This document shows, piece by piece, positions 24,845 to 33,130 of a stretch of DNA of 57,191 nucleotides. Source of the DNA: an uncultured Lachnospiraceae bacterium (lineage in GTDB: Bacteria > Bacillota > Clostridia > Lachnospirales > Lachnospiraceae); contig CASCGD010000008.1 of the NCBI GenBank assembly GCA_949132985.1, forward strand, positions 1 to 57,191, read 5' to 3'. Position 1 is the first letter of the stretch. Each line of letters starts with the position of its first letter. Under the pieces are notes generated by a model. It searched no databases. It was given only the letters and a program-made list of their open reading frames with translations, and was not told the DNA's origin. The position numbers were made by a program, and so were the translations under genes.

Positions 24845-27439
24845 TCACGCCTGCCCTCCGGCTCTGCGCGCGGCAAGGCCCTCACCCTCCACGTAAATCT
24901 CGATCGTATCTTTTGCCTGCACCTCATCCGCCAAAATCAATCGGGCGGAAAGTGTCTCCACCGTTTTTTGCAGATAGCGCTTTAAAGGCCGCGCGCCGTA
25001 GACCGGATCATAGGCTTTCTCAACAACGAGCCGCTCCGCCTCCGGCGTGAGCGACACAGAAAGCTCCCTGTCGGAAAGCCTCTTGTTCAACTCCTGCAAC
25101 AGCAGCCGTACGATGCCCCTCGTGTCCGCCTTTGTCAGCGGCTTAAACAGAATCGTCTCATCCAGACGGTTCAGAAATTCCGGCCGGAACGCGCCGCGCA
25201 GCTCGGCCATCACAGCAGCTTCGGCCTCCTGCGTGATACTTCCCTCCTCGTCAATTCCGTCCAGCAGATAGTGCGCGCCCAGGTTCGAAGTCATAATAAG
25301 AATCGTGTTCTTAAAGTCCACCGTCCGCCCCTGGGAATCGGTGATGCGCCCGTCGTCGAGCACCTGCAAAAGCACATTAAACACGTCGGGGTGCGCCTTT
25401 TCCACCTCGTCGAAGAGCACGACGGAATAAGGCTTTCTGCGCACCGCCTCGGTGAGCTGCCCGCCCTCCTCATAGCCAACGTATCCGGGAGGTGCCCCGA
25501 TGAGGCGGGATACCGAGTGCTTCTCCATATACTCGCTCATATCCAGCCGCACCATATTGCCCTCGTCGTCGAACAGGCTCGCCGCCAGCGTCTTTGCAAG
25601 CTCCGTCTTTCCAACGCCGGTAGGCCCCAGAAAGAGGAAGGAGCCGATCGGCTTGCCCGGGTCCTTGATGCCCGCTTTTGATCGGATGATCGCCTCGGTC
25701 ACCCGGGTGACACCCTCGTCCTGCCCGATGACGCGCCTGTGCAGCTCCTCGTCCAGATGCAGTGTTTTGTTGCGCTCGGACTCGTTCAATTTCGCCACCG
25801 GGATACCGGTCCAGCGGGAGATAATTTTTGCAATCTCCTCCTCGCTGACGTTCTCGTGAACGAGGAGGAGATCCCGTTCCTTCACCGCGCGCTCCTCCTG
25901 CTCCAACTGCTGCAAAAGCTGCGGCAGCCGCCCGTACTGAAGCTCCGCTGCCTTCTCAAGGTCGTAATTCTGCTGGGCGCTTTTGATCTCGTTTTTGATC
26001 TGCTCAATCTCACCACGCAGCTTCTGAACCCGCTCCACGGACGTCTTTTCGTTCTCCCACTGGGCTTTCTGCGCCGCAAACGTATCTTTCAGCTCCGCCA
26101 GCTCCTTTTGCAGATTTGCAAGCCGCTCGCCCGAGAGACGGTCGGTTTCCTTTTTCAGTGCGGTTTCCTCGATCTCGAGCTGCATCACACGACGGTTCAG
26201 CTCGTCAAGCTCCGCAGGCATGGAGTCCAGCTCGGTCTTGATCAGGGCACACGCCTCGTCCACGAGGTCAATCGCCTTGTCCGGCAGAAAACGGTCGCTG
26301 ATATAGCGGTTGGACAGGACAGCCGCGGAGACAAGCGCGCCGTCAGTGATCTTCACGCCGTGGAACACCTCATAGCGCTCCTTTAACCCCCGCAGGATCG
26401 ATATCGTATCCTCCACCGTCGGCTCCTCCACGAGCACCGGCTGAAAACGGCGCTCCAGCGCAGCGTCCTTCTCGATATACTCGCGGTATTCGTCCAGCGT
26501 CGTCGCACCGATACAGTGCAGTTCCCCCCGGGCCAGCATCGGCTTTAAGAGCTGCCCGGCATCCATCGCGCCGTCAGTCTTCCCTGCGCCCACGATCGTG
26601 TGCAGCTCATCGATAAACAAAATGATCTGTCCGTCGGAATTTTTGATGTCGTCCAGAACGGCCTTTAAACGCTCCTCAAACTCGCCGCGGTATTTCGCGC
26701 CCGCCACGAGCGCACCCATGTCCAGTGCAAAGAGCTTCTTATCCTTCAAGCCCTCCGGTACATCCCCTTTTACGATACGCTGGGCAAGCCCCTCAACCAC
26801 CGCCGTCTTACCTACACCCGGCTCGCCGATGAGGCAGGGATTGTTCTTTGTCTTCCGCGAGAGAATCCGTACGACGTTGCGGATCTCCTCGTCACGCCCG
26901 ATGACCGGGTCAAGCCGCTGTTCTCTGGCACGCTCCACCATGTCATAGCCGTATTTCTCCAGCGTATCGTACGTCGCCTCCGGGTTATCCGTCGTCACGC
27001 GCTGGTTGCCCCGCACGGTGGAGAGGGCCGTCAGAAACCTCTCCCGCGTAATGCCGTATTCCTTCCACAGCGCCTTCATCGCCGGATTCGGGTATTGTAA
27101 CAGCGCTAAAAATAAATGCTCTACCGACACGTATTCGTCGCCTAAGCCCTTCGCCTCGTCCTCCGCGTGGATCAGCACCTGGTTTAAATCCTTGCCGATA
27201 AACAGCTGCCCGCCGCTCACCTTTACCCGCGCAGCGAGCTTGCTCTGTGCGTTGTTCGCAAAATGCGTCAGCTGAATCTCCATCTTCTCGATAAGCTTCG
27301 GAATCAGCCCGTCTTCCTGCCGCAAAAGCGCCACGAGCAGATGCTCCTGCTCAATCTCCTGGTTTCCATATTCATAAGCCAGCTTTTCACAGTCATTGAC
27401 TGCTTCCATGGACTTTCGTGTAAATTTTTGTATGTTCAT
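24845..27439 (-). CDS. clpB: ATP-dependent disaggregase ClpB
   Basis: ClpB threads aggregated proteins through a hexameric pore with DnaK. The 864-residue protein has the N-terminal repeat domain (1 to about 145), AAA-1 with GEPGVGKT (about 200), the coiled-coil middle domain (about 400-520) and AAA-2 with GPTGVGKTE (about 600). The conserved C-terminus is [14 protein letters not shown]. The start at 27439 has GGAGGT 6 nt upstream; ORF extension to 27469 lacks support. A CIRCE operator overlaps its promoter, so HrcA repression is expected. Confidence 0.96.
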   Translation of the reverse strand: MNIQKFTRKSMEAVNDCEKLAYEYGNQEIEQEHLLVALLRQEDGLIPKLIEKMEIQLTHFANNAQSKLAARVKVSGGQLFIGKDLNQVLIHAEDEAKGLGDEYVSVEHLFLALLQYPNPAMKALWKEYGITRERFLTALSTVRGNQRVTTDNPEATYDTLEKYGYDMVERAREQRLDPVIGRDEEIRNVVRILSRKTKNNPCLIGEPGVGKTAVVEGLAQRIVKGDVPEGLKDKKLFALDMGALVAGAKYRGEFEERLKAVLDDIKNSDGQIILFIDELHTIVGAGKTDGAMDAGQLLKPMLARGELHCIGATTLDEYREYIEKDAALERRFQPVLVEEPTVEDTISILRGLKERYEVFHGVKITDGALVSAAVLSNRYISDRFLPDKAIDLVDEACALIKTELDSMPAELDELNRRVMQLEIEETALKKETDRLSGERLANLQKELAELKDTFAAQKAQWENEKTSVERVQKLRGEIEQIKNEIKSAQQNYDLEKAAELQYGRLPQLLQQLEQEERAVKERDLLLVHENVSEEEIAKIISRWTGIPVAKLNESERNKTLHLDEELHRRVIGQDEGVTRVTEAIIRSKAGIKDPGKPIGSFLFLGPTGVGKTELAKTLAASLFDDEGNMVRLDMSEYMEKHSVSRLIGAPPGYVGYEEGGQLTEAVRRKPYSVVLFDEVEKAHPDVFNVLLQVLDDGRITDSQGRTVDFKNTILIMTSNLGAHYLLDGIDEEGSITQEAEAAVMAELRGAFRPEFLNRLDETILFKPLTKADTRGIVRLLLQELNKRLSDRELSVSLTPEAERLVVEKAYDPVYGARPLKRYLQKTVETLSARLILADEVQAKDTIEIYVEGEGLAARRAGGQA

Positions 27440-27510
27440 AAGAGCACCTCCTTCATTTGAAAGCAGCAATACAACATAAAATCGTTATATCATGCCCCCT
27501 ACAGAAAGAT

Positions 27511-27539
27511 ATTATACACGCATTATTAGCACTCGTCAA
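27511..27539 (-). promoter_or_regulatory. Sigma-A promoter of clpB
   Basis: On the minus strand TTGACG (27539-27534), a 17-nt spacer and TATAAT (27516-27511) form a near-perfect promoter. The -35 hexamer lies inside the CIRCE spacer. Confidence 0.85.
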
Positions 27540-27552
27540 TAGCGAGTGCTAA
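27526..27552. promoter_or_regulatory. CIRCE operator (HrcA-binding site)
   Basis: TTAGCACTC, nine bases, GAGTGCTAA is an exact match to the CIRCE consensus. It covers the clpB -35 region, consistent with HrcA blocking RNA polymerase until heat shock. It ends 6 nt from the stop codon of the neighbouring Spo0A-like gene. Confidence 0.95.
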
Positions 27553-27558
27553 TAATTA

Positions 27559-28347
27559 TTATAATTGCAATCTGGCGGCAATATTTGTCAGAAAACTAAA
27601 ATTGGTCGGCCTGCCCTGCTCTTCATCATAGGGAAAGGGATAATAGCGTTCCAGCTTCCTGATATCCGTCTCTGTCCAGGTCGCCTCAATCGCACCGCGG
27701 ATACAGCGCTCAACATTCTCCTTTGTGGTTTCATGAGCGATTGCAATTGCAGGGTAGATGTCATTTGTAATGTGCAGTGCGGACCCTTTATTTTTCATGA
27801 TCATCAAAATTGCATCCACCATATAGACAAAGCCGCTCCTCCTGCGCCGAAACCCGATATCAACCAATTGCTGCTCTACAAATTTCCGCATCAGCGTATC
27901 CGTCTTTTCCTCATTGAAATATTCAACCAGCGGGTGATTCCCGTTCAGAAAGGCGAAGCGCTGAAAGGGAAAAATCTTCCCGATAATATTCAGCACTCTT
28001 TTGGGTGAATAGGCTGCGTTCATCTTGCGGTAAACATAATCCACACCGTTTTCACGCATGTAATTGAGCGTCACGTTGGAACCGGTATTTGTAACAACCA
28101 CAATAAAAGGCTTTGTGACTTCCGCTTTCTTAATTTCCTCCAGCAAGGAGACGCCATCGCCCTCCTCCAGCTCTATATCCAGAATAATGACACGTACCTC
28201 ATTTTCCTGCATATATTTCAGTGCATCCCTTTCACTTCCGGTCTCATGAACCATCTCCATATTCGGGAACTTTTCCAACGCCTCCCGGAATTCTTCGCGG
28301 ACATACTTCTCATCTTCCACCATCATAATTTTTATCGTTCCTGCCAT
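27559..28347 (-). CDS. Spo0A-like response regulator
   Basis: The N-terminal receiver (about 5-125) has acidic residues Glu11/Asp12, phospho-acceptor Asp57 (ILDIELEEGDG), Thr86 and Lys108. The C-terminal about 110 residues match the Spo0A DNA-binding domain: ITNDIYPAIA, the recognition-helix region TTKENVERCIRGAIEATW, and GRPTNFSFL. The linker and receiver differ from canonical Spo0A, so I treat it as a paralogue; if the genome has no other copy it could be Spo0A itself. The start at 28347 has AGGGGG 6 nt upstream. It has its own promoter. Confidence 0.85.
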   Translation of the reverse strand: MAGTIKIMMVEDEKYVREEFREALEKFPNMEMVHETGSERDALKYMQENEVRVIILDIELEEGDGVSLLEEIKKAEVTKPFIVVVTNTGSNVTLNYMRENGVDYVYRKMNAAYSPKRVLNIIGKIFPFQRFAFLNGNHPLVEYFNEEKTDTLMRKFVEQQLVDIGFRRRRSGFVYMVDAILMIMKNKGSALHITNDIYPAIAIAHETTKENVERCIRGAIEATWTETDIRKLERYYPFPYDEEQGRPTNFSFLTNIAARLQL

Positions 28348-28421
28348 TTCCATCCCCCCTGCCCCAAAGCCTTGCTGTACGGCTGCTCATAAAGCTGCCA
28401 AACCTTCCCTGTAACGCTTTT

Positions 28422-28450
28422 ATCATACAATACTTCACCGGAAATGTCCA
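28422..28450 (-). promoter_or_regulatory. Promoter of the Spo0A-like gene
   Basis: On the minus strand TGGACA (28450-28445), a 17-nt spacer and TATGAT (28427-28422) lie about 75 nt before the start codon. Both hexamers match consensus at five of six positions. Confidence 0.7.
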
Positions 28451-28593
28451 TGTCATGTACCCGGTACGAACCACCATTAATTTTCATCGTAACCGATCAC
28501 GGAGTGAACAGCAGATTTCATTCCGGCCGGCAGCAAAAACCCCCGGCATGAAAGGCATCGATTCTCCCGCCGTGAAAGATACCCATATGACGC

Positions 28594-28620
28594 ACCAGAC
28601 GGCACTTTTTTCATATATTA
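28594..28620 (+). promoter_or_regulatory. Possible sporulation-type promoter of the DUF11 gene
   Basis: AC (28594), a 16-nt gap and CATATATTA (28612-28620) fit the loose sigma-K pattern AC-N16-CATAnnnTA. The pattern is short and could occur by chance. No good sigma-A promoter was seen in 28451-28669. Confidence 0.25.
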
Positions 28621-28669
28621 AAGCAAGGGGTAACCCCTGAATTTGATTTTAACAATGGAGGCAATTGAT

Positions 28670-29533
28670 ATGGCAACTTTTACAAATCAGGCCACTCTGT
28701 CATACAACGGCAATACAACCACTTCCAACATCACCACCGGTGAAATTCTGGAGGTGCTCACCGTCACTAAGACTGCGGTGGTAAACACTTATTCCGCAAA
28801 CGACCGCATCACCTATGTGATCAGCATCGTAAACTCCGGCGCTACCGCCTTAAACGGGCTGACCGTAACCGACGACCTGGGCGGCTACGAGCTGCCCGAT
28901 GGAACAACGCGGGTCTATCCTCTGACTTATGAGCCAAATTCCATTCAGTATTATATCAGCGGCGTACGACAGGCCGCCGCCCCCTCGGTCACTGCAGGTC
29001 CTCCGATCACTTTCGGCGGCATCAGTGTCCCCGCAGGAGGAAATACCACGCTCATCTACGAGGCACGGGTCAACCAGAATGCCCCTCTCGCGGCGGACTC
29101 CAGCATCACAAATCGCGCCGCCGTTTCCGGCGGAGGGCTTGCAACCCCCGTGGCGGATGTTGAGGAAATTTTCGCCACAAACGAACCACTGCTCACGATC
29201 AGTAAATCCCTAAACCCCACCACCGTCACGGAAAACGGGCAGGTGACCTATACCTTCGTCATTCAGAATGCCGGCAATGCTCCGGCGACTGCCACCGACA
29301 ATGTCATCGTCACGGATGTATTTAACCCCGCGTTAAGTTCCATCTCCGCGACCTTCAACGGAACAACATGGACGGAGGGCACCCATTACACCTACGATGC
29401 ACTCACCGGCACCTTCTCTGCTCTGCCGGGACAGATTACCGTTCCTGCTGCCACCTACACGCAGGATACATCCACCGGCGCATGGACAACGAACCCCGGA
29501 GTCAGCATACTGACCGTAACCGGAACTATTTAA
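28670..29533 (+). CDS. DUF11 repeat protein without export signal
   Basis: The 287-residue protein consists of two Ig-like DUF11 repeats: about 35-150 (LTVTKTAVVNTYSANDRITY, NSGATALNGLTVTDDLG) and about 178-285 (LTISKSLNPTTVTENGQVTY, NAGNAPATATDNVIVTD). It is very rich in Thr, Asn and Val and has no Cys. There is no signal peptide, transmembrane anchor or LPXTG, unusual for a domain normally found on cell surfaces. It may be deposited by another route, for instance on spores, but this is speculation. The start has GGAGG 8 nt upstream. Confidence 0.8.
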   Translation: MATFTNQATLSYNGNTTTSNITTGEILEVLTVTKTAVVNTYSANDRITYVISIVNSGATALNGLTVTDDLGGYELPDGTTRVYPLTYEPNSIQYYISGVRQAAAPSVTAGPPITFGGISVPAGGNTTLIYEARVNQNAPLAADSSITNRAAVSGGGLATPVADVEEIFATNEPLLTISKSLNPTTVTENGQVTYTFVIQNAGNAPATATDNVIVTDVFNPALSSISATFNGTTWTEGTHYTYDALTGTFSALPGQITVPAATYTQDTSTGAWTTNPGVSILTVTGTI

Positions 29534-29569
29534 CCAAATATCTGAACCTAAAAACCGGGCAGGGATGCT

Positions 29570-29642
29570 TTTCTACTTGCCCGCCGCGCGGAACACATGC
29601 TGCTCCGGCAGCAAATTTCGTATTGCGCCCCTGCGCATAAAA
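29570..29642 (+). repeat. Dispersed repeat family D, copy 1
   Basis: CTTGCCCGCCGCGCGGAACA, CATGCTGC, GCAA and CTGCGCATAAAA occur in the same order as at 38252-38316. Both copies run directly into a terminator hairpin. Confidence 0.6.
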
Positions 29643-29670
29643 GGGCAGCCCGCCGGGCAGCCCTTTTTAT
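29639..29670. terminator. Bidirectional terminator between convergent genes
   Basis: AAAAGGGCAGCCCG pairs with CGGGCAGCCCTTTTT around a one-base loop. It serves the DUF11 gene on the plus strand and the symporter on the minus strand, whose stop codon is 3 nt away. Confidence 0.8.
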
Positions 29671-29672
29671 CT

Positions 29673-31172
29673 TTATCTGTCGAGCGCACGCTCCTGCTCC
29701 TGCTGGATATCCTCAAAATAAGAGAGCATCGGCTTTACAGACGTTTCTCCTCTGAATTTTCGCTTTGCATAATTGTTTGTAATCGCCATGACAGTTCCTG
29801 AAAGGGTGAGAACACCGATCAGGTTCGGAATCGCCATCAGGCCGTTAAACGTATCAGACAGATCAATGACCAGCGACGCGTCCAATGCGGAACCTGCAAC
29901 GATAACCACGATAAAGATCATCTTATAAACGATTGTTGCCTTTGTGCCGAACAAGAACTCCCATGCCTTCGTGCCGTAGTAGCTCCATCCAAGCACGGTG
30001 GAAAACGCAAAGAGCGCGATGGCAACCGCAATAAAAATACCGCCGAAGCTGCCGAAGCACTTTGTAAACGCTTCCGTCGCAAGTCCGAGCTTTGTCGCAC
30101 CGCTTAAGGAAGCCCCGGTATCAAGATCAACGATCCCGGTAGTCAATATAACGAGCGCAGTCAGTGTGCAGACAACAATGGTATCAAAAAAAACCTCAAA
30201 AATACCCCACAGACCCTGGGTCACCGGCTCCTTGACATTGGAAGCGGAATGCACCATAACAGAAGAGCCGAGTCCCGCCTCATTGGAGAACACGCCCCGC
30301 TTAAAGCCCCAGGTGACTGCCTGCTTGATGAGCGCGCCGCCGACACCGCCGGCCGCCGCCTCCATGCTGAACGCATGACCAAATATAGAAGCAAACGCGG
30401 GAATGATCATGTTATAGTTCATGATAACGATAATCAGACTTCCCATAATGTAAAATGCCGCCATAAACGGCACGATTCGCTCGTTGGCTTTTGCGATACG
30501 TGTCAGGCCGCCGATGATAACCAGCGCCGCTAAAACCGCTACGACCACACCGATTACAAGCCCGCCGGTTCTGTCGTCCGCCGCAAAGCCAAAGGCGTGC
30601 AGCACGGACTCACGAATGGAGGTCACCTGACCCATATTACCGATACCGAAGGACGCAAACACTGCAAAGACAGAAAACAGGATCGCCAGCACCTTGCCGA
30701 CCCCTTTGAATCCCTTCTTTCCTCCAAGTCCGTCCCGCAGATAATACATCGCACCGCCGGACCATTCTCCCGCCTGATTTCTGCGGCGGAAGAAAATACC
30801 GAGCACGTTTTCGGAATAATTTGTCATCATACCGACGATGGCTGCCAGCCACATCCAGAAGATGGCACCTGTGCCGCCCATGGTGATGGCGTAGGCGATA
30901 CCGGCGATGTTTCCGGTTCCGATCGTCGCGGAAAGCGCCGTACAAAGCGCCTGAAACTGCGAAATCGAATTTTTGTCATCACTCTTTAAAATATCCTTTT
31001 TGCGGAACAGGCCGCCCACGGTCTCCTTCATCATGTGTCCAAAGTGCGTAAACTGGAAGCCCTTTGTGAGCACCGTCATCAGAATACCGGTGCCGATCAG
31101 TAAAATCAGAGCCGGCACGCCCCAGACGACATTGTTGATTATGCCGTTAATCTCTGCTATCTTTTCAACCAT
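29673..31172 (-). CDS. Sodium:alanine symporter (AGCS family)
   Basis: An integral membrane carrier that imports alanine or glycine with Na+. The 499 residues form about eleven hydrophobic segments. Family motifs include SATIGTGNIAGIAYAITMGG near residue 95, GGAMYYLRDGLGG, and NEAGLGSSVMVHSAS near 300. The start at 31172 has GAGGAGG 6 nt upstream; the in-frame TTG at 31187 overlaps that site. A TTGACA lies about 65 nt upstream (31242-31237, minus strand) but its -10 is poor. Substrate preference is inferred from family. Confidence 0.93.
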   Translation of the reverse strand: MVEKIAEINGIINNVVWGVPALILLIGTGILMTVLTKGFQFTHFGHMMKETVGGLFRKKDILKSDDKNSISQFQALCTALSATIGTGNIAGIAYAITMGGTGAIFWMWLAAIVGMMTNYSENVLGIFFRRRNQAGEWSGGAMYYLRDGLGGKKGFKGVGKVLAILFSVFAVFASFGIGNMGQVTSIRESVLHAFGFAADDRTGGLVIGVVVAVLAALVIIGGLTRIAKANERIVPFMAAFYIMGSLIIVIMNYNMIIPAFASIFGHAFSMEAAAGGVGGALIKQAVTWGFKRGVFSNEAGLGSSVMVHSASNVKEPVTQGLWGIFEVFFDTIVVCTLTALVILTTGIVDLDTGASLSGATKLGLATEAFTKCFGSFGGIFIAVAIALFAFSTVLGWSYYGTKAWEFLFGTKATIVYKMIFIVVIVAGSALDASLVIDLSDTFNGLMAIPNLIGVLTLSGTVMAITNNYAKRKFRGETSVKPMLSYFEDIQQEQERALDR

Positions 31173-31342
31173 AACTTTCCTCCTCAAAACATTTTATACT
31201 TTACCCGTGTAAAACATTAAAGGAATTTATCGCATTTGTCAAGAAAAGGTGAGGAAATTCGGCAAAATCGTTTGTTTATAAAGCGGTTTTAGACTATGGT
31301 CACGCCGACGGAGGGTGCTGTCCCTGCATCCTTCAAAGCTCC

Positions 31343-31729
31343 TTACAAAGAATCTTCCTCATATTCTTCTTCCTCCTGCTGCATCATAAACTCGCGGGAG
31401 GATACTTTGCCGCGCCTGCGGGCTTCCTCTACGAGATCAGACAGTTGATTTTTCACCGCCTCAGAGTTCTTTATGTTTTTGATCTCAAAATTTTTCATCG
31501 TCTTGTCCACGGAATTGCACGCAATCGTGCCAAGGCCGAATATGCGCTGGCCGAGGCTGCGCGTCAGGGACAGATCCAGGATGCGGTACAGGCGCACCTC
31601 ATCCTGATGCTGTGTGAAGCATCCGCTCTTGATAATGAGTTTTTCCCTGCTCAGCTCATATTTTGTAAACGTCCACGGAAGAGCGCACCACACACGCTTT
31701 CGATCCTGCCAAACCAGTTCATTGTCCAT
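31343..31729 (-). CDS. Bacterial PH-domain (YdbS/DUF304-like) protein
   Basis: The 128-residue protein carries a short bacterial PH-like fold: TFTKYELSREKLIIKSGCFTQHQDEVRLYRI, then DLSLTRSLGQRIFGLGTIA and a final helix. The C-terminal 25 residues are highly acidic (EEEEYEED). Related proteins usually have membrane helices; none is obvious here. The function is unknown. AAGGAGG precedes the ATG, and a family A repeat with a second AAGGAGG lies just upstream. Confidence 0.75.
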   Translation of the reverse strand: MDNELVWQDRKRVWCALPWTFTKYELSREKLIIKSGCFTQHQDEVRLYRILDLSLTRSLGQRIFGLGTIACNSVDKTMKNFEIKNIKNSEAVKNQLSDLVEEARRRGKVSSREFMMQQEEEEYEEDSL

Positions 31730-31750
31730 TTCTTATTTCCTCCTTATTTT

Positions 31751-31806
31751 CCTTCCTCCTTGCGATAACGCCCGTTCGCTTCGCTCGCGGGCACATCGTC
31801 GGAAGA
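31751..31806 (-). repeat. Dispersed repeat family A, truncated copy
   Basis: On the minus strand TTCCGACG, a GC hairpin (GCCCGCGAGC...GCGAACGGGC) and AAGGAGGAAGG match the copies at 1-138 and 22831-22919; the first hairpin is missing. It fills the space between the M18 aminopeptidase stop and the PH-domain gene. Confidence 0.7.
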
Positions 31807-31812
31807 CATGCT

Positions 31813-33129
31813 TTAGCCCTCCTCCTCGTAAAACCGTGTCAGATATGCGCTGAGCGCACCCAGATCCGCCGCCCCCATCGTCTCGCGCGCGGAGTGCATC
31901 GCAAGGATCGGTATTCCGATGTCCGCGCATCGCACCGGGAAAAATGCCGCCGCGATGCTCCCCAACGTACCGCCGCCCCGCTCGTCGGAATGGTTTACAT
32001 ATTTCTGGTAAGGAATATTCCCTGCATCGCAAATTTGCTGCACAATGCCAATCACCTCACTGTCCGTCACATAAGTCTGACTGCTGGCCTGTTTGATGGA
32101 AAAGCCCCGGCCCATCACATTTTTGTTGACCGGGTCGTAATGGTTTTCATAAGCGGGATTCAACGCGTGAGCCACATCCACGGACATCATCATCGACGCG
32201 GCAAATGCGTCCTGGAACGATCCCGCGTCAAAGCCGAGACAGCGGTAGATCTTTTCAAGCACTGCGGCAAAAAGCATACTTCCCGCACCCTGCTTCGTAC
32301 GGCTTCCGATCTCCTCGTGGTCAAACACCACAAGCACATTCACACCCCGCGACCGCTTCCCTTTCGTCAGCGCCTCAAGCAGCGCTTCCACCGAGGTGAG
32401 GTTGTCAAGCCGCGGCGCCTGATAAAAGGCATCATCCAATCCCACAAAGCAGCCCTTTTCCGCATTATAGAGATTGAACTCATAGTCCAGAATATCCTCC
32501 GGCAAAACATTCAGACGCTCCGAGATCAGCCGCAAAAACAGTTTCTCATCCGCGTCCCCGCCAGACAGGCCGAAAAGCGGAAGCATGTGACTCTGCCTTT
32601 TTAACTCCACACCCTTATTCATGTCGCGCTGTAAATGCACGGCCAGATTCGGTATCGTAAAAAGCGCATCCTTCAGATCTAAAATCTGCACCCCAGGCGC
32701 AAGCAAATGCTCCGAGCGCAGCACAACCTTCCCTGCCGCAGAGAGCGGACGGTCCAACCAGCTCATATGGTTGATGCCGCCGTATCCCTCCACATTCAAA
32801 CGCACATATCCGTCTTTTTCCAGCTCCGGCGCAGGCTTGATGCGAAAGCCCGGAAAATCCCCGTGTGCTGCTCCGATGCGAAAGCCGTCCGCCGCCTCCG
32901 CATTTTCTCCAATGCAAAACGCGACCAGACAGGAGCCGTAGAGGGGGGCATAATAGCTTCTCCCCCTCGTAAGCTCCCAGGCTTCCCCCTGACGAAGCTT
33001 TTCAAAACCCGCCGCCGCCAGACGTTTTGCTGCTGCCTGCACGGTATGGTACGGTGAAACGGCCATCTGCACAAGTTCCTCCAGCCGTTCGATACCGCTT
33101 TTTGTTCCGCTCTGCGATTCTATCTCCAT
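31813..33129 (-). CDS. M18 family aminopeptidase
   Basis: A cytosolic di-zinc aminopeptidase trimming N-terminal residues from peptides. The 438 residues show SPYHTVQAA near the start, first metal ligand in AAHGDFPGFRIKP, bridging Asp in FYQAPRLDNLTS, the Glu pair in VFDHEEIGSRTKQGAGS, and the last His in ILAMHSARETMG. The start at 33129 has GAGGTGG 6 nt upstream and lies 1 nt after the glycosidase stop, so the two genes form an operon. The longer frame to 33189 is not supported. Confidence 0.92.
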   Translation of the reverse strand: MEIESQSGTKSGIERLEELVQMAVSPYHTVQAAAKRLAAAGFEKLRQGEAWELTRGRSYYAPLYGSCLVAFCIGENAEAADGFRIGAAHGDFPGFRIKPAPELEKDGYVRLNVEGYGGINHMSWLDRPLSAAGKVVLRSEHLLAPGVQILDLKDALFTIPNLAVHLQRDMNKGVELKRQSHMLPLFGLSGGDADEKLFLRLISERLNVLPEDILDYEFNLYNAEKGCFVGLDDAFYQAPRLDNLTSVEALLEALTKGKRSRGVNVLVVFDHEEIGSRTKQGAGSMLFAAVLEKIYRCLGFDAGSFQDAFAASMMMSVDVAHALNPAYENHYDPVNKNVMGRGFSIKQASSQTYVTDSEVIGIVQQICDAGNIPYQKYVNHSDERGGGTLGSIAAAFFPVRCADIGIPILAMHSARETMGAADLGALSAYLTRFYEEEG

Positions 33130-33130
33130 C

